Position numbers and translations under genes: made by a program. Below, one piece after another: positions 47,294-58,759 of a stretch of DNA of 64,000 nt. The stretch is from positions 1 through 64,000 of the forward strand of contig JALMLS010000562.1 of the NCBI GenBank assembly GCA_038496445.1. Reading direction: 5' to 3'. Within the stretch, counting starts at the first letter, position 1; every line of letters starts with the position of its first letter. A model generated the notes under the pieces. That model did no database searches. It was given only the letters and a program-made list of their open reading frames with translations, and had not been told where the DNA came from. Source of the DNA: Trichosphaerium sp. ATCC 40318 (lineage: Eukaryota; Discosea; Flabellinia; Trichosidae).

Positions 47294-49417
47294 ATGAGGA
47301 CTATTTTGCTCCTGGCGATTCTTGTAGTAGCATGCAGTGCAACAGCTTCATATGAAGCACAATTTGAAGTAGGTTCCGAGTCGCAAGAAGCTACGTACGC
47401 TCATTCGTCATAACTGTGCCGATACTCACGTGGTTTTAGCTTCTATTGGCATTTTCCACCCAATATCGTTTACACTTTAATGCCTACTTCGGCAACAGGT
47501 GCTCTACGCTCAATAACATCCATCTAACTCAATTTAGCAAACTCTTCGCTAAAATATGCTCCTGATTCCGTGGCTAGTACACCAAAAACCCTCTACTCTA
47601 GCAACGATAGCAGCCAACCAGAGTATATCTACTTAGTCTCACAGGTAACGGCAAAAAAACTTAAAAAAAATTTATATGTCATTCAAAAACTAAATATTGT
47701 GATAGTTCTTGTCCGACAAAGTCGGATTCATCGTCGCCACCTTCGGTTTAATACCTGGTTACTTTGTACGTTCCATTGAAGCTCACTTGCTGTTTATCCA
47801 ACACCCTTTAACAGTAGCAAGGTTGCAAGCGGTGACCTCAACACAGGTACTTATCAGCAAATTGCAACACCGGATGATGTATCGGGGAGACAAGCGGGCG
47901 GCTCAGGTGACATTGTACGAATTTTTTTTGTTGGAAGGTTTAGAACAACAGCTTGCAATTCGAAAGTTTATGTATTTGTAGCGTGGCATCTATGTTGGTG
48001 CCAACCACGTTGCTCCAGGTTTCACCAATGTGCCCGGGAGGGTATACGAATGCTCAGGAGATCCTTGCACACAGTTATACGAGGCAAATAGTACAATTTC
48101 CAACATCTAATTGTTAAGTACTTTGTAGTTTTCTGAACCTCTTGGCGCTTCCACTGCAGTATTTGGAAAGGCAGTTAGTCCATCAGGTATTGTATTCCAC
48201 TATTTTACGCGACCATAACAACTCCAGGAAGGTATATATTGGGCGCTACAGATATCACAACAATTAGTGTTGGCAGCCCAGAATTCAAAGGATCGGTTTA
48301 TTTCATGCTTGATACACAAACTAATACAGTAGCTGAATTATTTGACAACCGTAATGCGTCAGCTGGTATCAGTGCAAAAGCTGCTGTTAAGCCTATTGGC
48401 GTATTTCTTGATGATTCGCAAGCTGTTATTGTAGACTATGAGATAAACAATACTGGATCTCAACTAAAGCCATTTTTACAGCCTGACTTGGGTAAAGTTT
48501 CATACAACTTTATTGATGGTACAAACAAAAGAGAAGTTTCTCTATTATGATCTAAGTCTTGTAGGTGTATCACTTCGTTATTGGTCTAGTGCTGATGGCG
48601 TTAGTGATCCTATTGCATCAATTGGTGCTGGTAAATTCCATGGAGATCTTGTGAGGCTTTCTTCAACTAAGAGTCCGTCTTTGCTTCAAAACGTTTAACT
48701 AAATTGTTGTAGTGGCTTGGGCTCAAATATTAAGAGTAAATGGGACTGTGACAGGTTTCACAATACGAGAGCTTACTCTGTCAGGATCTTCTATTACTAC
48801 GGACACCGAGATATACTCAAGTAGCAATACTTTAGTAAATGATAATGGAGAATATGGCTTATGGGTACCGCCTATACTTTGTTGTTTGTGGGTGTTAACA
48901 TGCGACATTTTAGGTTATTAACGGATCAATATACTGGGCTGAGAATACTGCACAAGGACACAGTATTATGAAACACACTGTGGGTGCTCTTGCAAATACA
49001 GCGACAGCTGTTCAAACTGGTAGCGGATCATTGAATGACGCAATCAAACCACAAACAGATGGTGTATTAATATACGTTGTATGCAAAATTCTTACCTAAT
49101 AGCTCTCGTTAACACGTTTTAGGCTGTCAACGGCGGTACAACTACTATCTATGCTTATGATACGTCAGACAACACTAGAGTCGATGTCACAACATCATCT
49201 AACCGTACGTCTTAATTATGTTGTTTCTGCTTACGCCATCAAAGCCCTCAAGTCTTGGTTTGTAGACGACACTCACATATTTTGGTGTGAGGAAACAGGT
49301 TCTACGTTTACAGTGAGTGGACGCCAAGTAGAACAAGCAGAACAACCTGATACCTCAGCAGCTGGAAGGAGCGTTGTTTACGCTTTTGCCTTCGTATTGT
49401 TTAGTTTGATGCTGTAG
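47294..49417 (+). CDS. Secreted, probably GPI-anchored surface protein with propeller-like repeats
   Basis: ATG 47294 opens MRTILLLAILVVACSATASY, a clear signal peptide. The C-terminus is AAGRSVVYAFAFVLFSLML, a small-residue site followed by a hydrophobic tail without a cytosolic end, as in GPI-anchored proteins. Between them are many N-glycosylation sequons (NNT, NGT, NRT) and recurring short strands of the type GSIYWAENTAQGHSIMKH, DDTHIFWCEETG and GVLIYVAVNGGTTTIYAYDT, suggesting a beta-propeller. Two cysteines in VYECSGDPCTQ could form a disulfide. I recognise no named family. Roughly ten short introns. The function is probably at the cell surface; adhesion or recognition would be speculation. 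Confidence 0.65.
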
Positions 49418-49811
49418 ATGCCACAAATAAAACACATTAACTGTTATCGGCAGCAGCAACGCCTTTTTAGGTAACGCCTGCATAGATTGCAGATGCAATA
49501 AGGAACACAGTGTGTAGTTTGCTTTTAGTTCACACTTTGGCGTGGAAATGTTACTTGAAGGTTCGGGCTGTTCTTTCAAAGTAAGCTCATTGATTTTAAG
49601 AACAATATTGAGAATAGAAGCGAAAACAAGAATATCGTTGAACGCGCTGTGTATTGTTAAACGTACCCAAACACTCTCAACAGCAAGTTACATTGTGTTT
49701 TAAAGTAGTTCAGTTATCTGGCACATGGAATAGCTAAAAAATAGTTCCCTTCGGCGCGAATACTCACCAGAGACTGCCAATATTGAGATTTTAATATACC
49801 AACAGCCTATA
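49418..49811. other. Intergenic stretch, no gene recognised
   Basis: Just under 400 bp between two plus-strand genes. It should hold the 3' end of the surface-protein gene and the next promoter. No repeat or RNA gene seen. Confidence 0.45.
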
Positions 49812-51199
49812 ATGCAATCCACACAGTATTTACAAGAATTCTGTCCTAAATACGCGGCAAGCGTCAGAGATAATGGTGCGTTTATAGAATGTTAATTATG
49901 CATACAAGCAGCAGTACCTACCCTAGAGATACCGAAATCGTGAAGAAAATAAATCTACTATGTGTACATACTCTAAGCGTTCGTGTAGGCCACATAAATT
50001 TTAACCGCTACGAAAAACTCCATGGATCACTAAGTACCACAACAACACATAAAACCTCACTTAGGAGCCCCCAGCGAGTACGCACTACCACCCAGAACTA
50101 AATTAAACCATTTTCTTTTGCAAAAACCGTTTAAAACCACCCAAAACTTTTTTCCCTCACGGCCTTCTCTTCGCTTATTTCAGAAACCTAACACTTACTC
50201 ACAGGGTTCACCGCGCAGCAAGTTTGTAATAACACTTAAAGACGGCTCTCGCGTCGTTTCGGGGCGCAATAGGTACGATATAGGAGTTTATCGTTAAAGT
50301 ACACAAAGGTGACATCGTCTAAATTTTTTTCGCTTTTAGGCCCAGTAAACTCGACAATTGTATAAATACGCCTCGTACAGCGCTAAATAATAATGTATAC
50401 CAAAGCGCAAACGTTGGCATGTCGCTTCGCGCGTTTACCGCTATGCTAAAAAGGTAAACCCGCCCTCAATAATTTTTTCCTTGGCTTTACTTTCTATTGC
50501 TTACAAAGTGCTGTAGTATGCATGGCTATATCCGACCTGTAATTATGAATAGTCACATTAACATGTGTACCGCATTAAAGGTGCGCACCGGTTGGATTTC
50601 AAAAACTTGCTTTTTTGATGTTCATTCCATTTATGTCCTTGTAGATTCTTGGCCAAGCCAATATTCACCCTCAAGCACGATGTGATGCGTTAACAGACGC
50701 TCAAATCAAATGTATATACCACAAACTCAAACGTCATTTAACAGCTGATAAACAAAATCCGAATTCAAACCAGTCTGGAAATATTGGGAATATGGAAAAT
50801 ATTGCTCCAAAGAATCGTTATGGCGCTACACCAACACCACATAGCGATATACCTTTCCACAAATTGACACTTGGCGGTTTTAGAGCGCCAACAAGATTTA
50901 TAGTTCTCAAACAAGGTATAAAACGAAAGCGCGGGTTTGCGCTTGGCACTGGTATTTGGCTACGGCGAAAAAGGCAGAAAACATCCGCACTGCGGCTGGA
51001 CGAACGTCAGAATAATTTTCAACCACTAAATGTCATTCACAACTACTCAAGGGATCGCGTTGTAGTGCCTCAAAACAATTCACAAGGGCATCATAAGCGT
51101 AAACGATCATGGGGAAGCAGTTTTGATCAAAACAAATGTAATATGAAAAGAGTAAAATTAGACCCTCTATTGTACTATACACGCCTAATTATCTTTTAA
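49812..51199 (+). CDS. Basic, probably nuclear protein of unknown function
   Basis: Assembled from about six exons: MQSTQYLQEFCPKYAASVRD, then, after a 35-nt intron, TYPRDTEIVKKINLLCVHTL; SKFVITLKDGSRVVSGRNRP; NVGMSLRAFTAMLKS-MHGYIR; ILGQANIHPQARCDALTDAQ-IKCIYHKLKRH; and a long last exon with several basic clusters (GIKRKRGFALG, LRRKRQKTS, HHKRKRSWG). The clusters point to a nuclear protein. The part around QANIHPQARCDALTDAQI recalls the H2TH region of Fpg/Nei glycosylases, but the required N-terminal Pro/Glu and zinc finger are not found, so I do not make that call. The stop is at 51197-51199, followed by two hairpins. Confidence 0.5.
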
Positions 51200-51603
51200 A
51201 ATCGTACCACCAATCGGTGATTTGTACTAAAAGCGAATTGTTACAGAATTTACCAATTCTGTAACACAGAAATTGTAAAATGGAAAGTTTGGCTTTCGTT
51301 GAAACGAAAACTTTCATTTGGAGTGGTGAGTCCGTGGAAACTTCGGCAACGTTTTCTATGTTTCTGTTTATAAACACCAATGTTGTCGTACAATTTCTCT
51401 AAAACAACTCCGGACGCTCTGATATTGGAGAATTCCTTAATTTGAATCACTTTCTTCTTCAAGTTTTACGCTACAATAGACAGTTTCTACTTTGCTATCT
51501 TGTATTTATAGTATCTTTGAAGCGGAACGCAAAAAGTGACGGACATTTCTTAAGAAAAGGTACCTTAATTTTGATCATTCTACAAAAGTACAACAAGAGT
51601 AAC
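51200..51603. other. Intergenic region with two adjacent hairpins
   Basis: A perfect 11-bp stem GTTACAGAATT / AATTCTGTAAC with a 4-nt loop lies at 51240-51265. A second imperfect stem (GAAAGTTTGGCTTTCGTT against AACGAAAACTTTC) follows at about 51281-51317. They sit 40-120 nt after the stop of the preceding gene, so they probably fall in its 3' UTR. The rest is the promoter region of the protease gene. Confidence 0.6.
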
Positions 51604-53045
51604 ATGAACTCTCTACTTCTATGTGTCGCCTTATTGGTGGCCTTGGCTTCGTGCCACACAACAATCACGCTCACAAAGCAACCTTCTGATGCTGACCCTA
51701 TGACAAAGCCAGCGCGTCAAGTACGCCACTTGATGTACAAGTACCGTGAGCTCTTCCCAAAAGAGTCATTCTCAGACCACAAAGTAACTCTACAAGATGT
51801 TCAAGGTGCGTTTCTCAACTTTCCGCATACGACCTTATTTGCCACTAGATGCTTCTTATTTCGGTCCTATTGGTTTGGGAACACCACCACAATCTTTCAA
51901 CGTCATTTTCGATACTGGTAGCTCCAACCTTTGGATTCCTTCCAAAAAGTGCACCACAAGAACTTGTACTTCACACAGACAATACGATTCCTCTGCTTCT
52001 TCCACCTACAAAGCCAACGGTACCCATTGGCAAATTTTCTACGGTACTGGCGACGCCGATGGTTTCCTCAGCACGGTATGCCTATTTCGCTATTCAATTG
52101 CACTAAATGTTAGCCCAGGACACTTTCTCGCTCGCTGACCTTAAAGTAAAGAACCAAACTTTCGGAGAAGCCCTTCAAGAAGACCCAACCGCTTTCGGTA
52201 ACGCTCCTTTTGACGGTTTGATGGGCCTAGCCTTTCAATCCATCTCCCAAGATAAAGTTGTACCTCCATTCTACAACATGATGGCTCAAGGCCTCATTTC
52301 TGAAAACTTGTTTGGGTACGTGTTTTGTGTTTAATGTGACACTTGAATTTGTTGCTGCATAAAAAAAACTGTAATCCTAACTTAATACTTTAGTTTCTGG
52401 CTCTCAAACGATCCAGGTAAAAACGGTGGTGAAATGGATATTGGTGGTATTGACAATGCTAAATTCACTGGTCCAATCACATACGTTCCACTTGCTGGTG
52501 AACAATACTGGCAATTTGGCGTAGACAGCTACGGACTCGCGGGTAGCAACCTCGGATGGTGCAACGTAAGTTTTATTTAATTTTAGTTTCAAAATCTAAC
52601 TTGTTACTTAGACCCGCCCTTGCTTCTCTATTGCTGATACTGGTACATCCCTCTTCGCTGGACCTGTCCGATACATCAACGCACTTAACAGAAAACTTGG
52701 TGCTATGAACATCCAAGGAAACTGGATCTTTGAGACATGTGACATCCTCACCTCAGGACCTGCCTTCACCGTTACCATCAGTGGTGTAGACTTCGAATTA
52801 ACCCCTGAAGACTATGTCCTTCAAGTACGTTTTTACCGTACAAATACCTAATCAAGGTATTAACCTATTTTCCTTAGATTCCATACCAAGGCCAAACTGT
52901 ATGCCTAAGTGGTTTCCAAGGTATGCCAGCACAAGCTGGCTCACCGGACTTGTACATTTTGGGTGATATTTTCATCAGAAAGTATTACACTATCTTTGAT
53001 TTTGGTAACAAGAGAGTTGGTTTCGCCAAAGCTGTTCACCCATAA
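51604..53045 (+). CDS. Pepsin-family aspartic protease (cathepsin D-like), secreted or vacuolar
   Basis: Starts [20 protein letters not shown] (signal peptide), then a propeptide ending near KVTLQDVQ. The mature enzyme opens [20 protein letters not shown], with the first catalytic motif [15 protein letters not shown] (about 51907-51950) and the flap tyrosine in [10 protein letters not shown]. The second catalytic Asp is in [14 protein letters not shown] (about 52625-52665). Disulfide-forming cysteines and the C-terminal [27 protein letters not shown] are typical. About 390 residues in five or so exons, the usual family length. It degrades proteins in acidic compartments or outside the cell. 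All catalytic elements are intact. Confidence 0.95.
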
Positions 53046-53316
53046 ATAATTACTTTATTGATTGTTAGCGAAACAAAACGCGACTTGGGTCGCTAATAAA
53101 AACTGTTTCAAAACAATACCAACGTTAGTTGTATTCCTTAGTTTTGTCACCAATGCGTGAGTATGTAAAACACTTTACATGATATTTATGAGCTTCTGAG
53201 AATAATGTTGTTTCACGTCAGCAAAATGTGAAAGCGGTTTTGGAAAACTCGCAGCTTTTTTTTAAGGCAACCGAAAACCATTTTTTACAGTACTACCCAT
53301 CAGGGCCACACCAAGG

Positions 53317-56300
53317 ATGGATAAAGCTTTCCAGGTTATAGAAAAAACCAGTAAGGAGCCGTTGCGAGTTACAAAGTTACAGATTGAAGTAAACGTTACT
53401 TCGTTCCTCGCAGGCACGCTCTATCATAACTGTGAAGCTAATTTTAAGGCAGAAATATCCCTTACAATATCATTTACAAACAGCACCAATCAAAAGAGCG
53501 TAGAAGCAGAGCTCAACTTCCCTTTAGATGATGGCAGTACAGTATCAGGCTTTGCATGTGACATAGACGGCGAACTCGTTGACGGCGTCGTTACAAGTAA
53601 AGAAAAGGCTCAAGTAGCTTTCGAGAATGCTGTACGCGATTAAAAAATACCTAGAGCTTATTTCAACAAACACTGACAAAAAAACGGTTTAGGTAAGAAG
53701 CACTAAACCAGGTAAAATTGCTACCGTAGAGCATGTTCAAGGCAACCTGTTTCGTGCTCGTATTTTCCCTGTACCACGCTCTGGACGTGTAGTTAGAATA
53801 TCCTGGTGTTTGGATGTTAAGAAGGGAGTTTACACGCTGCCTTTGATGTTTCAAACTGCTCTTGAACAATTATCTGCCAAGTTTTCTGTATGGTTTTTTT
53901 GGGATCTTTTTTCCCTTTTGTAAGTTTCTTCGACATCTCACGTGTTTATAAGGTTTCTCTTCCAACCGAAATAAGTTCGTCTCCGTTCTTGTCAAACACA
54001 ACTATGTTTAGAGAACGCGCAAACTTCTTGAAAGGACAAACCAAAGATGGGAATACAACATGGACACTAAGCACTGAAAAAAAAAACTTTCGAATGACAA
54101 AAGGGTTTACACTGAACCTTCCAAAAAGCTCTTCATCAAGTCTTTCCACAATATTCGAACCTCACATACAACCTGACGCTAGTGACATACCACAGCACTA
54201 CTTTTGCGTTAACGCTTCGTTTGATGTTGACAGTGCAGCTCCGAGTACTATGGGCGATTCTATTGTTGTTCTATGGGATACATCAAGAAGCGGTGGTAAA
54301 GATAATAGACAAGTAGAACTTAGAACACTTGCTGGGATTTTAAGACATTTCTCATCAAAGATGAAACGAGTACATATTGTTGAGTTTAGTGATCACGTGG
54401 TTCGCAACGAAAAAAACGTTTTTGATATTAACAGAGTAGATGCTATTATAAACCACTTGAGTACGTGAAAAGTGTAGTGACCAAAAAACCCTTCTAGGCC
54501 TCCAAAGAGGCTCTTATTTTTGCTGATTTTGTACTTTTTCCGAATTGTTTTGACCATTTTAACGGTTTTTTGAAGGAAACAATATTCGCTATGATGGCGG
54601 TACAAATTTGGAATGTGTTGTTGAGGCTATGGACGAGATGATGGGTGTAGATGTAGCGTTTTATCTTCTGTTTTCAGATGGCATGTCAACGCTTGGTTTA
54701 GAGCCATCTACTGCCTTACGTACACCTGTTTATACATTCACAAGGTACTAAATAGTAGAATACTTTGCCGTGTTACTAAATATACTTTTTTGACAGCTCT
54801 GAAACAGCCAACTTTACCGCTTTAAAACAAATTGCACGAAACTCATCTGCTGAGTTTTTCAATCTACAAGAAAATGAAAACGTGTTTGATCGTGTAGGGA
54901 AGCCATCATTTGGATATATTGGCTCTGATTATGACACTGATATTATTTCAGAAATGTATGTTTGGATTCAGACATTTTTTTTACTTACTTTTGTTGATGT
55001 AAGATATCCATCTGTGCCTACATGGGCTCAAGGAAATTTCAAGGTATCTGGTATAATTAAAGGTAGACCAAAGTTCGAGACAAAAATCTCATTGGTAAGG
55101 CGACTCGTGCGAGTGTTTTGATTCTCACTTTGTACTTAGAAATTTGGGTTTGGCACCAAAGTAACAAAAACGCTGACCTATACTCTTACCGTTCCAGAAA
55201 ACGTAGTAGAAAAACAGAATGGACTTATACCTCGTTTCTTGGCAGCTAAGAAAATGGGAGAATTGATGCTTCAAAAGAGTGAAGCTGAGCAACTTGTTAG
55301 TCTTGGAAAACGGTATAGGTACAAAAATTGTACTTTGTGTTGTGATAAATTCTGAAATTTCTGCTAGGCTTGTGACACCTGTTACATCGATGCTTGTATT
55401 AGATAGTCTAAATCAATACCTTAAATACGAAGTAGAGCCGCCTATTTCACTACCTTTCCACGGTGAATGGGTTAAGAAAATGGCACGGCTTAATAGAGAG
55501 AAAAAGGATGAAATGGGCAAAAAAATGGACTTTGCAAAGCAGTTGTGGGCAAGGCGTTTAACATGGTGGAACTCAACTGCAATAACTTTTAACTTCCCAC
55601 CAAATATGCTTCATCACACTAATTTCTTTGAGAAACGTGTACACGACCAGCAACGGTAAGGCAACTACGCACAAACCACGTTGGACATTTGATACTTTTT
55701 TTTTGACATTGTTTTCTTTCTTGCTCGAGTTAGTTACATCTGCCTAATTTATTTACAGTGACTTGGAGATAATTATGTCCAGTTATACAGCAATCAGTAA
55801 GAGGAAACAATTACCAGAAACGGAAAATATGCCTCGAAAAAAGGCACAAAAGATAACTTTGGATGATATGGAATTTGTTCGTGCTGCAGAGAGAAAACTA
55901 GAATTGCTTGCTGCGGAGATGAATAAAAAATCAAGAACAAAAAATGATGAATCAAGGCTCTTTAAAGAGAAGAAAGCAGAAAAACAAATAACAACGTGGG
56001 ATGATGACGATGAAGACGATGAAGAACAAGAGGAACACGAAGTACGATTCAATATTTTTTATTCAAATTCATTACTCATTTACACTAACTTCATTGTAAA
56101 GCAGCTTGACGCTTTATCAATTTCATATGCCGTTCTTTGTAACAGATTTCTTCCATCCGAGGATAATGAGAAAGAAAACCAATTCGACGCTTTCACATTC
56201 TGTGCCGAAGAGAGATCTCCTCAATACTCTCCTACGTCGCCTCAATACTCTCCTACATCCATTGCATACTCTGCTACATCACCTCAGTATTCTCCTAGAT

Positions 56301-58618
56301 CGCCTGCATACTCTGATAATTCAATTGCATCCCCTTCCTACTCTCCTAAGTCTACTAAATATGAACCTGTGTCTCCTTCATACTCTCCTAAATCTTTAGT
56401 ACGACCCTTTCTGTTTCTGAAACAGAAACTCATTATTTCTTTCTTAGGCACGCTCTCGTTCTAGATCTCCTAGATCAACAAAAGTGCGAAAAAGAAGAAT
56501 GAGATCATCCTCAATATCAAGATGTACCACATCTTTGAACATCGAGAAGCTGCCTCCAGTTCCTCCGAGAGAGAGTAAACCACTACCACCAGCGCCACAA
56601 CAGCAACAGCAACAACAGCAACGTCCACAGCAAGAAGCGGAAAGCAAACAGAGGCGATATGATCGCTCTTCAGCCTACCGTGTGCCATCACCACAACAGC
56701 AACAGCAACAGCAACAACAGCAACAGCAACAGCCACAGCAAGAAGCGGAAAGCAAACAGAGGCGATACGATCGCTCTTCAGCCTACCGTGTGCCATCACC
56801 ACAACAAGAAGCGGAAAGCAAACAGAGGCGATACGATCGCTCTTCAGCCTACCGTGTGCCATCACCAATTAACCAAGACGTACAGTGATTCTATGTTTAC
56901 ATACTCTAACATGAATGAAATTTTTAGGCTTTCTCTATGTCATGCTCATCAGCTTCGTCATATAATTCTTCAGTATCATCATGTTATGATGAGTCAACGC
57001 CTTCTCCGCCACTAAGACAGAAATTGAAGAATATTCAATTCGATTCAGCAGATGATATCGAGATGATACCGGACGACGATATGTGGGTGCCAGATACCAT
57101 GATATATTCACTTGACAAGAAACTACCGGCTAGTAGCTCAAAAAACCTGGCGAGAATGGCCGATCTTGAGATCTGTACGGCAAAGTCTGTAATCAACGGA
57201 GACAAGGTAAAACTAGAAACGTACATGGATTCTATGAGACGTAACGTTGCAGACAAAAATCACAGATACTCAAGACTTTCAACTGAAATCAAAAAGAAAA
57301 TACTTGGACATATTGAAGAAACTCAAGATTGGCTTGTCGGTAACCAACAAGTCTCACATACCGAATACCACAAGCAATTGGTCAATTTACAAAGCAAGTT
57401 GAGCTTACTACTATTCAATGTGAGGATGCCTGAATTGACTCATCAACGTGCAAATGCAACCATTTCTTTAAAGAGTTGGCAACCTCTTAAAGCACATTAT
57501 ATGACATCACTTCAATCTTGTCCTAAGACTGCTTATGCTAGTTTATACTCAAAGCTTTCAAAAGAGTTTGGATATAAAACGCCATCTTTCTATTGGGATG
57601 TTGGTATGTTCTTACTTGAAAAAGGCGAGGTGTCCTTTGCTCTTCGGTATGTTCTTCTTTTTTTTCTTTTCGAAAAAATCTTAACCACTGTTTTTTTTTA
57701 GAGTTTTGTCAAACCTTGTCGAGTGGGATATTGGTAATCCTCAGTTCATGCGCATACTTGGTTATACTTACCTCAAACTTGGCCTTTACGATCTAGCTGT
57801 CAGTATTTTTAAACGTGTCAAGGATAAACGGTACATGCTGCTCCAAAAAACCTTCATTTGTCAACTTTCTCTAAGTGGTTGTTTAGTACTGAAGAGCCTC
57901 AATCTTACCGTGATTTGGCTCTCGCTTTGCTTCATAGAAATAGAAATGAAGACGCAATACAAGCTGCCACTTTACTCACACGCGTAGTACAAGGAGAGTG
58001 GGATATTAGGTTTTCTCAAATTGAGGTTGTTGCTCTCACTGAACTTGCTTACTTAATGTCCAAATTTGACAAGACTTTGCTTGCTTCAAGTGATACATTC
58101 TATTCAATGCTCCGAGACTATAATGTAAAGCTCGATGTACCAGTTACAGTTGCTTTGCGCGTAGTATTAACTTGGGATGTTGATGATACAGACATGGAGT
58201 TACACGTTTATGAGGCACGTGACTGAGTTTTGTTTGTACTGTTGCAGCTTTCGCTTACTTTCTTGTAGCCGGATGGCAGTCATTGTCACTCCTTCAAAAA
58301 TACAACCACTTATGGCGGCCTTCTATCAAGAGATATGGGTAGAGGTTACGGACCTGAAGTTTATTTGTCAAGGTACTTCAACAGCCTAATATGAAACTCT
58401 TGATGTTGACATTTGTTAGGAATGCGCAGGTTGGCACTTACAAGATTTGTGCCAAATTGTTCGCCACACGAGGTCGTACTGTCAATCAGCCTATTACTGC
58501 TACTGTAGCTATTTATACACATTATGGGGACAAAGAGAGAGAGCAAGAGGCCATTCATATTGTGAGATTATCTGAAGAAAAAGAGCAAGTTCAAATAGCA
58601 AATGTTGTTTTTTCTTAA
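53317..58618 (+). CDS. VIT/vWA-domain protein with CTD-like heptads, polyQ repeats, helical-repeat region and bacterial-type C-terminal domain
   Basis: A very large gene in many exons. The VIT domain (about 53317-53870) has [38 protein letters not shown]. The vWA domain (about 54200-54950) has [15 protein letters not shown], a DxSxS MIDAS, and [10 protein letters not shown]. Next come a basic/acidic linker (about 55770-56040), six to eight degenerate YSPTSPQ heptads (about 56212-56400), an Arg/Ser stretch, two polyglutamine runs and three copies of a 22-residue repeat (about 56590-56870). The second half has TPR-like helices ([20 protein letters not shown], about 57750-57820) and ends with [20 protein letters not shown] (about 58150-58210) and [20 protein letters not shown] (about 58434-58490), as in bacterial VIT-vWA-TPR proteins. 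Role unknown; vWA/VIT pairs usually mediate protein binding. One gene is likely because phases join throughout, but the low-complexity middle could mask a boundary. Confidence 0.75.
56212..56400 (+). repeat. RNA polymerase II CTD-like heptad repeats
   Basis: In the reading frame of the VIT/vWA gene this stretch encodes [15 protein letters not shown] followed by further degenerate heptads ([33 protein letters not shown]). The unit matches the Pol II consensus YSPTSPS at most positions, including the Ser-Pro sites. Confidence 0.85.
56590..56870 (+). repeat. PolyQ runs and three 66-nt tandem repeats
   Basis: CAG/CAA runs near 56596-56620 and 56694-56735 encode polyglutamine. Three near-identical 66-nt units start near 56628, 56736 and 56802. 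Each encodes a 22-residue block beginning [15 protein letters not shown] and ending YRVPSP. The units differ at almost no synonymous sites, which indicates recent duplication or homogenisation. Confidence 0.85.
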
Positions 58619-58759
58619 TTGCAATAAACCAATCCTGTAATATTACGTCTTGAGGGTAGCAATTTAATAGTAGACAGTGATACCATTATTATGATCAGTG
58701 GTACTATCGGTGTTCATTGATATCTATAAAGAATAGCTCTTGAATTATAAGAATATTTT

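Noticed and set aside
50640-50760. Fpg/Nei-type DNA glycosylase H2TH segment
   Set aside because: Only a short stretch around QANIHPQARCDALTD is similar; the catalytic N-terminus and zinc finger are not present in the rest of the gene.
56470-56868. Minus-strand open frame with repeated units
   Set aside because: Antisense reading of the polyQ and 66-nt repeats of the VIT/vWA gene.
56590-56870. CRISPR-like array
   Set aside because: The repeats are coding, contiguous, translate to an identical peptide and lie in a eukaryotic gene; there are no unique spacers.
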